From positions 1,116,001-1,180,000 of the forward strand of contig CAZFPB010000001.1 of NCBI GenBank assembly GCA_964520985.1: 64,000 nucleotides of DNA. The letters run 5' to 3'. Position numbers and translations under genes: made by a program. The notes below the pieces were generated by a model that had not been told where the DNA came from, ran no database searches, and was given only the letters and a program-made list of their open reading frames with translations. This stretch comes from CAYSGL01 sp964520985 (GTDB taxonomy: Bacteria > Pseudomonadota > Alphaproteobacteria > Micavibrionales > Micavibrionaceae). Shown here one piece after another: positions 56,020 through 63,046 of this stretch. Each line of letters opens with the position of its first letter. The stretch's first letter is position 1.

Positions 56020-57120
56020 CTAGATCCCCATATTCGCAAACAGAATGGAGAACAGCGCATCAACCATGATGACGAGGAAGATCGATTGCACCACCGCAAC
56101 CGTAGTCAATTTACCAACACTTTCGGCCGAGCCACTGACATTCAACCCCTGATACGTGCCGATGATGGTAATCACGAACGCAAAGACTGGCGCCTTGATC
56201 AGCCCGACAAAGAACATCGTTGGCTTGGCCACTTGTTCAACGCGATCAATGTACTGATCGATCGGGATATCGAGCAGCAGGATCGAAATCAGCCCGCCGC
56301 CAACCAAACCCATGATATCCGCCAGAAATGCCAGCAGCGGCAGAGTCAGCATCATCGCAATCAACCGCGGCAGCACCAGAACTTCAATCGGGTCGAACCC
56401 CATGGTTTTCAGCGCGTCAATTTCCTCGCGCAGTTTCATCACACCGATCTCCGCGGCAAATGCGCTACCCGAACGACCCGCCACCATGATCGCCGTGACC
56501 AGAACACCCATTTCCCGTAGCAGCGAGATAACAGTCAGATCAATGGTAAAAATACTGGCCCCGAATTTTTCCAACTGAGACGCCGCCTGATACGAAATCA
56601 CCATGCTGATCAAAACCGCCAGCAGGCCGATGATCGGCAAAGCGCGCAATCCCGTCTCTTCTATGTGACGGACGATCGAATGAAAGCGGAACGAACGGGG
56701 ATGCGCGAAATTGCGCACAAAGCACACAAAAATCTGGCCGACAAATACCATTAGCTCATAGGCGGTCTTTGCGGCTTCCGCGGCAAGACGCCCCAGATTT
56801 TCTAGGCCATCTTTCAAAAAATTGCCGGAAGCCGCGCGCTCCAGCTTCGCTGGCTCCATCGGCAGGAAGTCAAAAATATGCCGCTGCTTGTCATTCAAAA
56901 ATAACGAGGCGCCTGTCTCGCTGGCCAACTCCTGCAGGCGCAGCGCGCCCCACAAATCCATGCGGCCAATATCCCCGGCATAAATCGCGCCAATACCCGG
57001 CTCTGTCATTGCCTCAAAATTTTTGCGGATCGCGCCAGACTCATCGATCACCCAGTCCCCTTTGAGGATCAGGTTCCGCGCCCCTTCTTCCTCGTGTATG
57101 GTGAAATACTCCGCCCGCAT
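56020..57120 (-). CDS. mlaE: MlaE-like permease with fused N-terminal STAS domain
   Basis: A 366-residue protein. Residues about 1-105 form a STAS-like domain (ILKGDWVIDESGAIRKNF, LQELASETGASLFL), the role played by separate MlaB in enterobacteria. The MlaE permease core (about 120-366) has five or so membrane helices and the conserved EIGVMKLREEIDALKTMGFD and PRLIAMMLTLPLL. The STAS domain would stabilise or regulate the ABC ATPase. It is first in the mlaE-mlaF-mlaD-pqiC-MFS operon. The fusion is common in alphaproteobacteria. Confidence 0.92.
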   Translation of the reverse strand: MRAEYFTIHEEEGARNLILKGDWVIDESGAIRKNFEAMTEPGIGAIYAGDIGRMDLWGALRLQELASETGASLFLNDKQRHIFDFLPMEPAKLERAASGNFLKDGLENLGRLAAEAAKTAYELMVFVGQIFVCFVRNFAHPRSFRFHSIVRHIEETGLRALPIIGLLAVLISMVISYQAASQLEKFGASIFTIDLTVISLLREMGVLVTAIMVAGRSGSAFAAEIGVMKLREEIDALKTMGFDPIEVLVLPRLIAMMLTLPLLAFLADIMGLVGGGLISILLLDIPIDQYIDRVEQVAKPTMFFVGLIKAPVFAFVITIIGTYQGLNVSGSAESVGKLTTVAVVQSIFLVIMVDALFSILFANMGI

Positions 57121-57370
57121 GAAAATCAGTCTGCCTTATAAACTTGTTTCTATATCCGCTACTCGACGGGTTTGCCCTAGACCATAGCGTCTTAGCGGCC
57201 AGAAGAACAACCGCCCGCAGCCCCTATGGTTCCGTTTTCACACGGATAATCGCCCACAGGCGGCCATTATGTATAAAACGTCCCGCACCGCTTTTTATCA
57301 GTATCCTCATGGCCCGCCAATATGCAACAGTCTGGCGCGCAACCCTCAAGGCAGGATTAGGTTTAGGACT
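57121..57370. other. Divergent intergenic region between mlaE and the cvfB-like gene
   Basis: A 250-base gap with no supported gene. The open frame runs upstream of the cvfB-like ATG to 57269, but it shows no resemblance to the family and no RBS. No tRNA-like fold, strong palindrome or terminator was seen. Promoters for both divergent units are expected here. Confidence 0.4.
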
Positions 57371-58201
57371 ATGCCCATCATCGGAAAAACCAACACGCTT
57401 CAGGTGATCAAGGAAGTCGATTTCGGCTTATACCTTGATGGCGAAGAGCTGGGCGAAATTCTGCTGCCCAAACGCTATGTGCCGGAAAACTGCGCCATCG
57501 ATGACTGGCTCGACGTATTCCTTTATCTCGATTCCGAAGATGACCTGATCGCTACCACCGAAATACCCTATGTAGAGATTGGCGAATGCGCCTGCCTCAA
57601 CGTCATCGATGTCAATTCTTATGGCGCCTTCATGGATTGGGGTCTGTCCAAGGATTTATTCGTTCCTTTCAAAGAACAGCGGGTCCCCATGCGCAAAGGC
57701 GGCTCTTATGTCGTGTGCGTTTTCGAAGACAACACGGGGCGCATCTGCGCCAGCAGCAAACTCGATTCTTTTCTGGAAGAACAATCGAACGGTGATTTCA
57801 CCGCGCAGCAGGAGGTTGATCTGCTGATCGCGAGCCGCAGCCCGCTCGGCTATAAAGCCGTCATTGACGGCTCGCATCTCGGCCTGATCCATAACAGCGA
57901 TGCCTTTATCGCGATCGAACTCGGCCAAAGAATCACCGGCTACATCAAAAATGTCCGCCCCGATGGCGCCATCGATCTCATGCTGCAAAAGCGGGGAGAA
58001 GGCGTAAAGCTCGAACTATCACAGCGCATCATGCAGCATTTAAGAGACAATGGCGGGCAGTCAGATTTAACCGACAAAAGCAGTTCCGAAGACATTTATG
58101 CCTGCTATCAGGCCAGCAAAGGCAGCTATAAAAAAGCCATTGGCCAGCTTTATAAAGAAAAGAAAATCCTGCTGACCAAAGACAAAATTACGCTTGCGTG
58201 A
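57371..58201 (+). CDS. CvfB-like S1 RNA-binding protein
   Basis: A 276-residue protein starting at ATG 57371 (AGGATTAGG upstream). The order matches the CvfB/YitL family: an S1-like N-terminal domain (LQVIKEVDFGLYLDGEELGEILLPKRYVPE), a second S1 domain (VNSYGAFMDWGLSKDLFVPFKEQ), a third (ESPLGYK-like SRSPLGYKAVIDGSHLGLIH) and a C-terminal winged helix (YACYQASKGSYKKAIGQLY). CvfB proteins bind RNA and influence virulence or ribosome-related regulation in other bacteria. The gene is convergent with the Cys-rich protein, seven bases apart. Confidence 0.9.
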   Translation: MPIIGKTNTLQVIKEVDFGLYLDGEELGEILLPKRYVPENCAIDDWLDVFLYLDSEDDLIATTEIPYVEIGECACLNVIDVNSYGAFMDWGLSKDLFVPFKEQRVPMRKGGSYVVCVFEDNTGRICASSKLDSFLEEQSNGDFTAQQEVDLLIASRSPLGYKAVIDGSHLGLIHNSDAFIAIELGQRITGYIKNVRPDGAIDLMLQKRGEGVKLELSQRIMQHLRDNGGQSDLTDKSSSEDIYACYQASKGSYKKAIGQLYKEKKILLTKDKITLA

Positions 58202-58208
58202 CGCAGCT

Positions 58209-58766
58209 CTAATAATTTTCGCGAACCGAGGGGAATTGACGTTCACATGAGAGCATGGCGTTGACGCGCAGGCGGGAGATATAGGCCGTACGCAGATACG
58301 GATAGTCCATGAAATCGCGCGCGACGCGGTTGCCGGTACATTGGCAGTATTCTTCATTGTTGGTTTCCAGGCGGCGGAAAATTTTTGAGGATTCCATGCA
58401 TTCCTGATAGACGTTGCCAGCGATGAGCGGGCCGTTGCCGCATTTCGCCGTCTGGCCGCCGGTACGGTATAAATCTGTCACGATCGTATCCTGCACCACC
58501 ATCGGCCCCAGTTTTTCGCGTTCCTTCAAAAAGGCACCGGCGATACAGGCGCAATCGAAATAGAGACTTTGATAAAGGTGATCCATGCATTGGGCGTGCA
58601 CATACTGCGCTTCCTCTTCCATCTCTTCGCGCGACATGGCGCCATCATCGAGGGTGAAATAGACGCTGTCTTTCACGATCGTGGGATCGTCGTCGTCGCT
58701 CTGCGCGGCGGCAGGCAGGGCGATCAGACAGGCGGCGATGAGGAGGACAAGAAACTGGCGCATCAT
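58209..58766 (-). CDS. Secreted cysteine-rich protein of unknown function
   Basis: A 185-residue exported protein. The signal peptide (about 1-22, ending PAAAQ) is followed by an acidic stretch SDDDD. The mature part has eight cysteines, including CAC (DCACIAG), CQC (YCQCTG) and single sites in QCMDH, KCGNG, ECMES and SCERQ. An even number in an exported protein suggests four disulfides or a metal site. The ending DYPYLRTAYISRLRVNAMLSC is helical. I do not recognise the family. It lies downstream of a terminator and so has its own transcript. Confidence 0.75.
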   Translation of the reverse strand: MMRQFLVLLIAACLIALPAAAQSDDDDPTIVKDSVYFTLDDGAMSREEMEEEAQYVHAQCMDHLYQSLYFDCACIAGAFLKEREKLGPMVVQDTIVTDLYRTGGQTAKCGNGPLIAGNVYQECMESSKIFRRLETNNEEYCQCTGNRVARDFMDYPYLRTAYISRLRVNAMLSCERQFPSVRENY

Positions 58767-58793
58767 TCAGTCTAGCATACTGGAATGCAGACG

Positions 58794-58824
58794 AAAAAAA
58801 AGCGGCGATGACGCCGCTTTTTTT
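58794..58824. terminator. Bidirectional rho-independent terminator
   Basis: AGCGGCG (58801-58807) pairs with CGCCGCT (58812-58818) across ATGA, flanked by seven A and seven T. It ends the HTH/coiled-coil gene on the minus strand (stop at 58838) and insulates the Cys-rich gene. Confidence 0.92.
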
Positions 58825-58837
58825 GAAATAGGAAGGT

Positions 58838-59491
58838 CTAAGCCGCTTTTTGCGTTTCTTTGCCTTTGATTTTTTCCCACAGGCCTTTGAAGGCGCCGTT
58901 CGATTGGGGTTGTTTGGCGGCAGGTTGTTGCTGTGGCGCGGTGCGCTGTTGCGGTTGGCCTTGCTGCGGGCGAGTTGCCTGCTGGGTCTGACCGGCATTC
59001 TGGTTCTGGCCCGCGCCCTGCATTTTCTTCATGCGCTCGGCCATATATTGCTGGCGGCGAGCCTGATCGCGGTCTTCACGCTCTTTCAGTTCGGCTTTCA
59101 GCTCTTCGGCCTGTTTCTGGCTGTACTGGCTGGTCAGCAGAACCTGCTGCGATTGACGCTGCCACTGGTCGCGCTGGGCTTTGGTGTCTTCGAGTTGTTC
59201 CTTGAGCAGGTCGATCTGGTCCTCGAGGGCTTTTATGCGCATTTTCTGGCGCTCGCTCTCGATCAGGTCAGCGGCTTTCTGAATTTCAGCCTGTACCGTG
59301 GTATTGGATGTCTTGGCGGTGGTGTCTTGCGGGATCAGGCCGAAAACGCGGTCCAGTTCCGATGTATCGATCACCCGGCGCTCGTTGCTGTCGACTTCAA
59401 ACGACAGTTTTCCGGCATTCATAGCCCGCTGGATGGTGGATTTCGAGCGTCCCGTTAAGTCCGCTGCGCGCTGCGCTCCGACTTTCGCCAT
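58838..59491 (-). CDS. Helix-turn-helix protein with long coiled coil and Gln-rich tail
   Basis: About 217 residues from ATG 59491, which has a strong RBS GAGGAGA seven bases upstream; an earlier TTG at 59509 overlaps that RBS. Residues 1-55 form a MerR/plasmid-type HTH: GAQRAADLTGRSKSTIQRAM, then the wing VDSNERRVIDTSELDRVFG. Residues about 75-150 are a continuous charged coiled coil (LEDQIDLLKEQLEDTKAQRD). The tail (about 155-200) is Gln/Pro/Ala-rich, and the C-terminus is basic (LWEKIKGKE). The HTH pattern is common in plasmid-borne DNA-binding proteins and KfrA-like proteins. A DNA-binding, possibly nucleoid- or partition-related role is inferred. Confidence 0.8.
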   Translation of the reverse strand: MAKVGAQRAADLTGRSKSTIQRAMNAGKLSFEVDSNERRVIDTSELDRVFGLIPQDTTAKTSNTTVQAEIQKAADLIESERQKMRIKALEDQIDLLKEQLEDTKAQRDQWQRQSQQVLLTSQYSQKQAEELKAELKEREDRDQARRQQYMAERMKKMQGAGQNQNAGQTQQATRPQQGQPQQRTAPQQQPAAKQPQSNGAFKGLWEKIKGKETQKAA

Positions 59492-59521
59492 AGCATTCTC
59501 CTCACACAATGATTTTCAATA

Positions 59522-60283
59522 TTAATTACCCATACGCCCGTTGAGTAAATACGTCAATCTTTGCCACTGCGCGCCGGAGAAAAGATGTGCATAAATGAAC
59601 GGCAACCAGCCATTCTTGCGCCATTCGAGGAAGGTTTTGTCATCCAGAGCGGCCAGTTTCTGCTCATCGATGATGCGGAAGCCCGAGAAACTGATCTTTT
59701 TGCCGTTTCCGATGTTGATTTCGGCCTGACGGTCGATCAACAGACCGGATTTGGCCAGTTCCTTGGAAAACGCCAGGGTTGCCTGAGCCGCAGCATGGTA
59801 GGATTTACAGAATTCCAGCGCGTTCTGGGACAGCGCGGACGGCTTGCCGTCTTCTTCAAAAAAGCGTTGCTCGCCTTTGTCCTCGATCAGATTGTCATTC
59901 ATGTCGATGCACAGCGATAACTGGTCGCCGCCCGGAATTTCCGAGAAAATGAACGGATAGCGGCGGATATAGGCCGGGATATAGGTGTTCTCCGCCCATT
60001 TGCCCTTGCCGTCGACGAACAGGTTTTCATTGTCGCGCAAGCCCATGATGGCGACCGGCGTGGCATTGGCGTCCGGCGAAAAGGCGATCGGATAGAAATG
60101 GCAGATCTGCGGCATTTCGATCAGGTTGATTGGCACGGCATTGGCGGCAACGGCATAATCCAGACCGAAGTCTTTTTTCAGGGCCAGTGTGGCGTGTTGC
60201 TTGGCATCCAGTGGCAGGGGCTTGGTGTAGAAGAGGGGCAGGCCCGCTTGTGGAGTGTCTTCAGCCGTCGCTTTTTTAACCAT
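59522..60283 (-). CDS. SapC family protein
   Basis: A 253-residue cytosolic protein of the SapC family (PF07277): AVAANAVPINLIEMPQICHF, YPIAFSPDANATPVAIMGLR, NENLFVDGKGKWAENTYIPA and YIRRYPFIF are family landmarks. SapC proteins were named from an S-layer-linked gene in Campylobacter, but the biochemical role is unknown; many sit near glycan or TonB-linked genes in alphaproteobacteria. It is divergent from ugd. Confidence 0.88.
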   Translation of the reverse strand: MVKKATAEDTPQAGLPLFYTKPLPLDAKQHATLALKKDFGLDYAVAANAVPINLIEMPQICHFYPIAFSPDANATPVAIMGLRDNENLFVDGKGKWAENTYIPAYIRRYPFIFSEIPGGDQLSLCIDMNDNLIEDKGEQRFFEEDGKPSALSQNALEFCKSYHAAAQATLAFSKELAKSGLLIDRQAEINIGNGKKISFSGFRIIDEQKLAALDDKTFLEWRKNGWLPFIYAHLFSGAQWQRLTYLLNGRMGN

Positions 60284-60403
60284 GGAATAAATGCCTTTTC
60301 GTTATAAGAGAAGTCCTTAATAAACCAGATAAAAAGCCCTTGTGCAAGCGCACTGAACCTCTCATAAAAGGGTTCTGGCGTTGTAATATTAGAGGATTCA
60401 TAC

Positions 60404-61753
60404 ATGCGTATTGCGGTTGTGGGCACAGGCTATGTGGGCTTGGTATCAGGCACCTGTTTTGCCGAGTTCGGCACAGAGGTCGTCTGCGTCGATAAGGATG
60501 CGGGCAAGATCGAGCGGCTGAAGCGCGGGGAGATTCCGATTTTCGAGCCGGGCCTCGATGAACTGGTCGCCAAGCAGGTGGAAGCCGGGCGCCTTACTTT
60601 TACAACAGACCTAGGGGAAGCGATGGAAGGCGCCGAAGCCGTGTTCATCGCGGTCGGCACCCCGACCTCGCGCCGCGGCGACGGTTCGGCCGATATGACC
60701 TATGTGTATAACGCCGCGAAAGATATCGCCAAGCATATCAAGGATTATGTGGTGATCGTCGATAAATCGACCGTACCTGTCGGCACGGCGCGCAACGTGC
60801 GCCGCACGATTGCCGAAGCCAATCCGAGTGCGGATTTCGATGTTTGCTCGAACCCGGAATTTCTGCGCGAAGGCGCGGCGATCAATGATTTCATGCGTCC
60901 CGACCGCGTCGTGATCGGCGTGGAAAACGAGCGCGCGGAAGCTGTGATGCGCGAACTCTATCGTCCGCTCTATCTGAATGAAACGCCGATGGTGGTGACA
61001 ACGCTGGAAACGGCCGAGATCATCAAATATGCCGCGAATGCATTCCTCGCGACCAAGATTACGTTCATGAACGAAGTCGCCAATCTGTGCGAAAAAGCCA
61101 ATGGCGATGTGCAACATGTGGCAAAAGCATTGGGCCTCGATGGCCGTATCGGGGCCAAGTTCCTGCATGCGGGTCCGGGCTATGGCGGCTCGTGCTTCCC
61201 TAAAGATACGCGTGCCTTTGTGCAGATCGGCAAGGATTACGACACGCCGCTGCGTATCGTTGAAACGGTGGCGCAGGTGAATACCGACCGCCAATTCGCC
61301 ATGGCGCGCAAGATCATCGCGGCGTTTGATGGCAACGTGCGCGGCAAGACGATTGGCGTACTGGGCATCGCCTTCAAGCCAAACACCGACGATATCCGCG
61401 AAGCGCCGTCTCTGGCAATCATTCCAGTGCTGCAGGATGCGGGCGCCATTGTTGTCGCGCACGATCCCGAAGCCATGGCCAATGCCAAGGAAATTCTGAG
61501 CGATGTGCACTGGAAAGACGATCCGTATGAGGTGGCGAAAGGCGCGGACGCGCTGGTGATCGTCACCGAATGGAATGAATACCGCGCGTTGCATCTCGAC
61601 AAGCTGGAAGAACTGCTGACCGAGAAGCGGATTATCGACCTGCGCAATATTTACAATCCGGCGGAAATGGAGGACCATGGATTCCATTATGTCTCCGTCG
61701 GCCGTCCGGACATCAATCCGGCGAAAAAAGCGGGGCTCAAAAAAGCATCGTAA
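60404..61753 (+). CDS. ugd: UDP-glucose 6-dehydrogenase
   Basis: A 449-residue NAD-dependent enzyme that oxidises UDP-glucose to UDP-glucuronate, a precursor of acidic polysaccharides. The Rossmann motif is VVGTGYVGLVSG, the central helix has ETAEIIKYAANAFLA, and catalytic Cys264 lies in GYGGSCFPKDTRA. The C-terminal domain has GIAFKPNTDDIREAPSL. The stop abuts the ATG of the cysD-like gene, so it heads an operon of at least four genes. Confidence 0.95.
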   Translation: MRIAVVGTGYVGLVSGTCFAEFGTEVVCVDKDAGKIERLKRGEIPIFEPGLDELVAKQVEAGRLTFTTDLGEAMEGAEAVFIAVGTPTSRRGDGSADMTYVYNAAKDIAKHIKDYVVIVDKSTVPVGTARNVRRTIAEANPSADFDVCSNPEFLREGAAINDFMRPDRVVIGVENERAEAVMRELYRPLYLNETPMVVTTLETAEIIKYAANAFLATKITFMNEVANLCEKANGDVQHVAKALGLDGRIGAKFLHAGPGYGGSCFPKDTRAFVQIGKDYDTPLRIVETVAQVNTDRQFAMARKIIAAFDGNVRGKTIGVLGIAFKPNTDDIREAPSLAIIPVLQDAGAIVVAHDPEAMANAKEILSDVHWKDDPYEVAKGADALVIVTEWNEYRALHLDKLEELLTEKRIIDLRNIYNPAEMEDHGFHYVSVGRPDINPAKKAGLKKAS

Positions 61754-62551
61754 ATGACCCCGCACCTCAAAGCCCTGGAAGCGCACTCGATCTACATCAT
61801 CCGCGAAGCGTATGCGACGATCGACCGACTGGGGCTTTTATGGTCGATGGGCAAAGATTCCACCGTCATGCTGTGGCTGGTGAAGAAAGCGTTTCTGGGC
61901 CGTATTCCGTTCCCGGTCATCCTGCTCGATACCGGCATGGAAATGGATGAGGTCTATGCCTTCCGCGATGACATGATTGCGGCATGGGGTCTGGATGTTA
62001 TCGCGCAAACCTGCCCGCCCGTGGAAGACGCTGATCAATCCCTCCCCCCCGCCGCGCGCGCGGCGATGCGCAAGACGCTCGGGCTGCGCGCCGTGATCGC
62101 CGACAAAAAGCTCAATGGAATATTCTGCGGTATACGCCGCGATGAACAGGGTCTGCGCGCCAAAGAACGTGTGTTCTCGCCGCGCGATGCGGATGGCAAC
62201 TGGAATTTCAAGGACCAACCGGCAGAGCTGTGGAATCAATATCAGACTGCCATGCCCGAAGGCGGCCATCTGCGCATCCACCCGTTATTGCACTGGAATG
62301 AAAGCGATATCTGGGAATATATCCAGGCGCAAAATATTCCCGTCTGCGATTTGTATTTTGCGCAGGACGGTATGCGTTATCGCTCGCTCGGCGAAAAAGA
62401 CACGACCCTGCCAACGCCGAGCCAGGCCGCCACGATAGATGACATCATTGCCGAATTGAACGGACCCTGCGTGTCGGAGCGCGCGGGCCGCACGATCGAT
62501 GCGGAAACAGAAACCAGTTTTGAGCGCCTGCGCGCGCAGGGATATTTATAA
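61754..62551 (+). CDS. cysD: CysD-like sulfate adenylyltransferase subunit (PAPS reductase/ATP-PP loop family)
   Basis: A 265-residue N-type ATP pyrophosphatase. It starts LKALEAHSIYIIREAYA and has the PP-loop WSMGKDSTVMLWL, the TGMEMDEVYAFRD segment and the CysD/NodP signature RRDEQGLRAKERVFSPRD. HPLLHWNESDIWEYI and SERAGRTID complete the pattern. It is shorter than Escherichia coli CysD (302 residues) and moderately divergent. With the CysN-like GTPase two genes on, it should make adenylyl sulfate from ATP and sulfate. Being in an operon with ugd it may, like NodP, feed polysaccharide sulfation rather than cysteine synthesis; that is inference. Confidence 0.85.
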   Translation: MTPHLKALEAHSIYIIREAYATIDRLGLLWSMGKDSTVMLWLVKKAFLGRIPFPVILLDTGMEMDEVYAFRDDMIAAWGLDVIAQTCPPVEDADQSLPPAARAAMRKTLGLRAVIADKKLNGIFCGIRRDEQGLRAKERVFSPRDADGNWNFKDQPAELWNQYQTAMPEGGHLRIHPLLHWNESDIWEYIQAQNIPVCDLYFAQDGMRYRSLGEKDTTLPTPSQAATIDDIIAELNGPCVSERAGRTIDAETETSFERLRAQGYL

Positions 62552-62554
62552 GCC

Positions 62555-63046
62555 ATGACGATAACCATCAGACATCTGGGGATTGAAGAGCTGCAGGATT
62601 ATAAATCTATGCGCCTTGAAACCTTGCAGAACGAACCACGAGCCTTTTCCGGCGACTATGAAGAAGAAGCGGCGCAAGGCGATGACTATCACTGGATCCG
62701 CCTGCAGGTCAGCACCGTCTATGGCGCGTATGACGGCGAAAAAATCATCGGCATGACGGGCGTCATCCTGTTCCGTGAAAAGAAACTCCAGCACAAAGCG
62801 GCGCTATGGGGCGTCTATGTCAGCCCCTCTCATCGCGGCAAAGGCATCGCGCGCCTGTTGATGCAGCATGTGCTGGCCGAGATGCCGCCCGCCGTACGTC
62901 AGATCAATCTGGGTGTCGTCGTAGAAAACCACGCGGCCGTTGCGCTTTATAAATCTCTCGGCTTCACCATTTACGGCGAAGAAAAAAATGCGTTCATGAA
63001 TGAGGGGCAGGGTTGCTCTGAATATCTGATGGTGAAGAGTGTATGA
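62555..63046 (+). CDS. GNAT family N-acetyltransferase
   Basis: A 163-residue acetyltransferase. The acetyl-CoA-binding motif A is GVYVSPSHRGKGIARLLMQ, with a conserved strand VVVENHAAVALYKSLGF after it. Substrate unknown. It lies between the cysD-like and cysN-like genes, three bases after the first, and its stop overlaps the ATG of the second (ATGA). Its insertion in the pair suggests a role in the same process, for example acetylation of a sugar or protein. Confidence 0.9.
   Translation: MTITIRHLGIEELQDYKSMRLETLQNEPRAFSGDYEEEAAQGDDYHWIRLQVSTVYGAYDGEKIIGMTGVILFREKKLQHKAALWGVYVSPSHRGKGIARLLMQHVLAEMPPAVRQINLGVVVENHAAVALYKSLGFTIYGEEKNAFMNEGQGCSEYLMVKSV

Noticed and set aside
57144..57407. Small plus-strand frames in the mlaE-cvfB gap
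   Set aside because: Low-quality composition, no RBS, and overlap with the better supported CvfB-like start.
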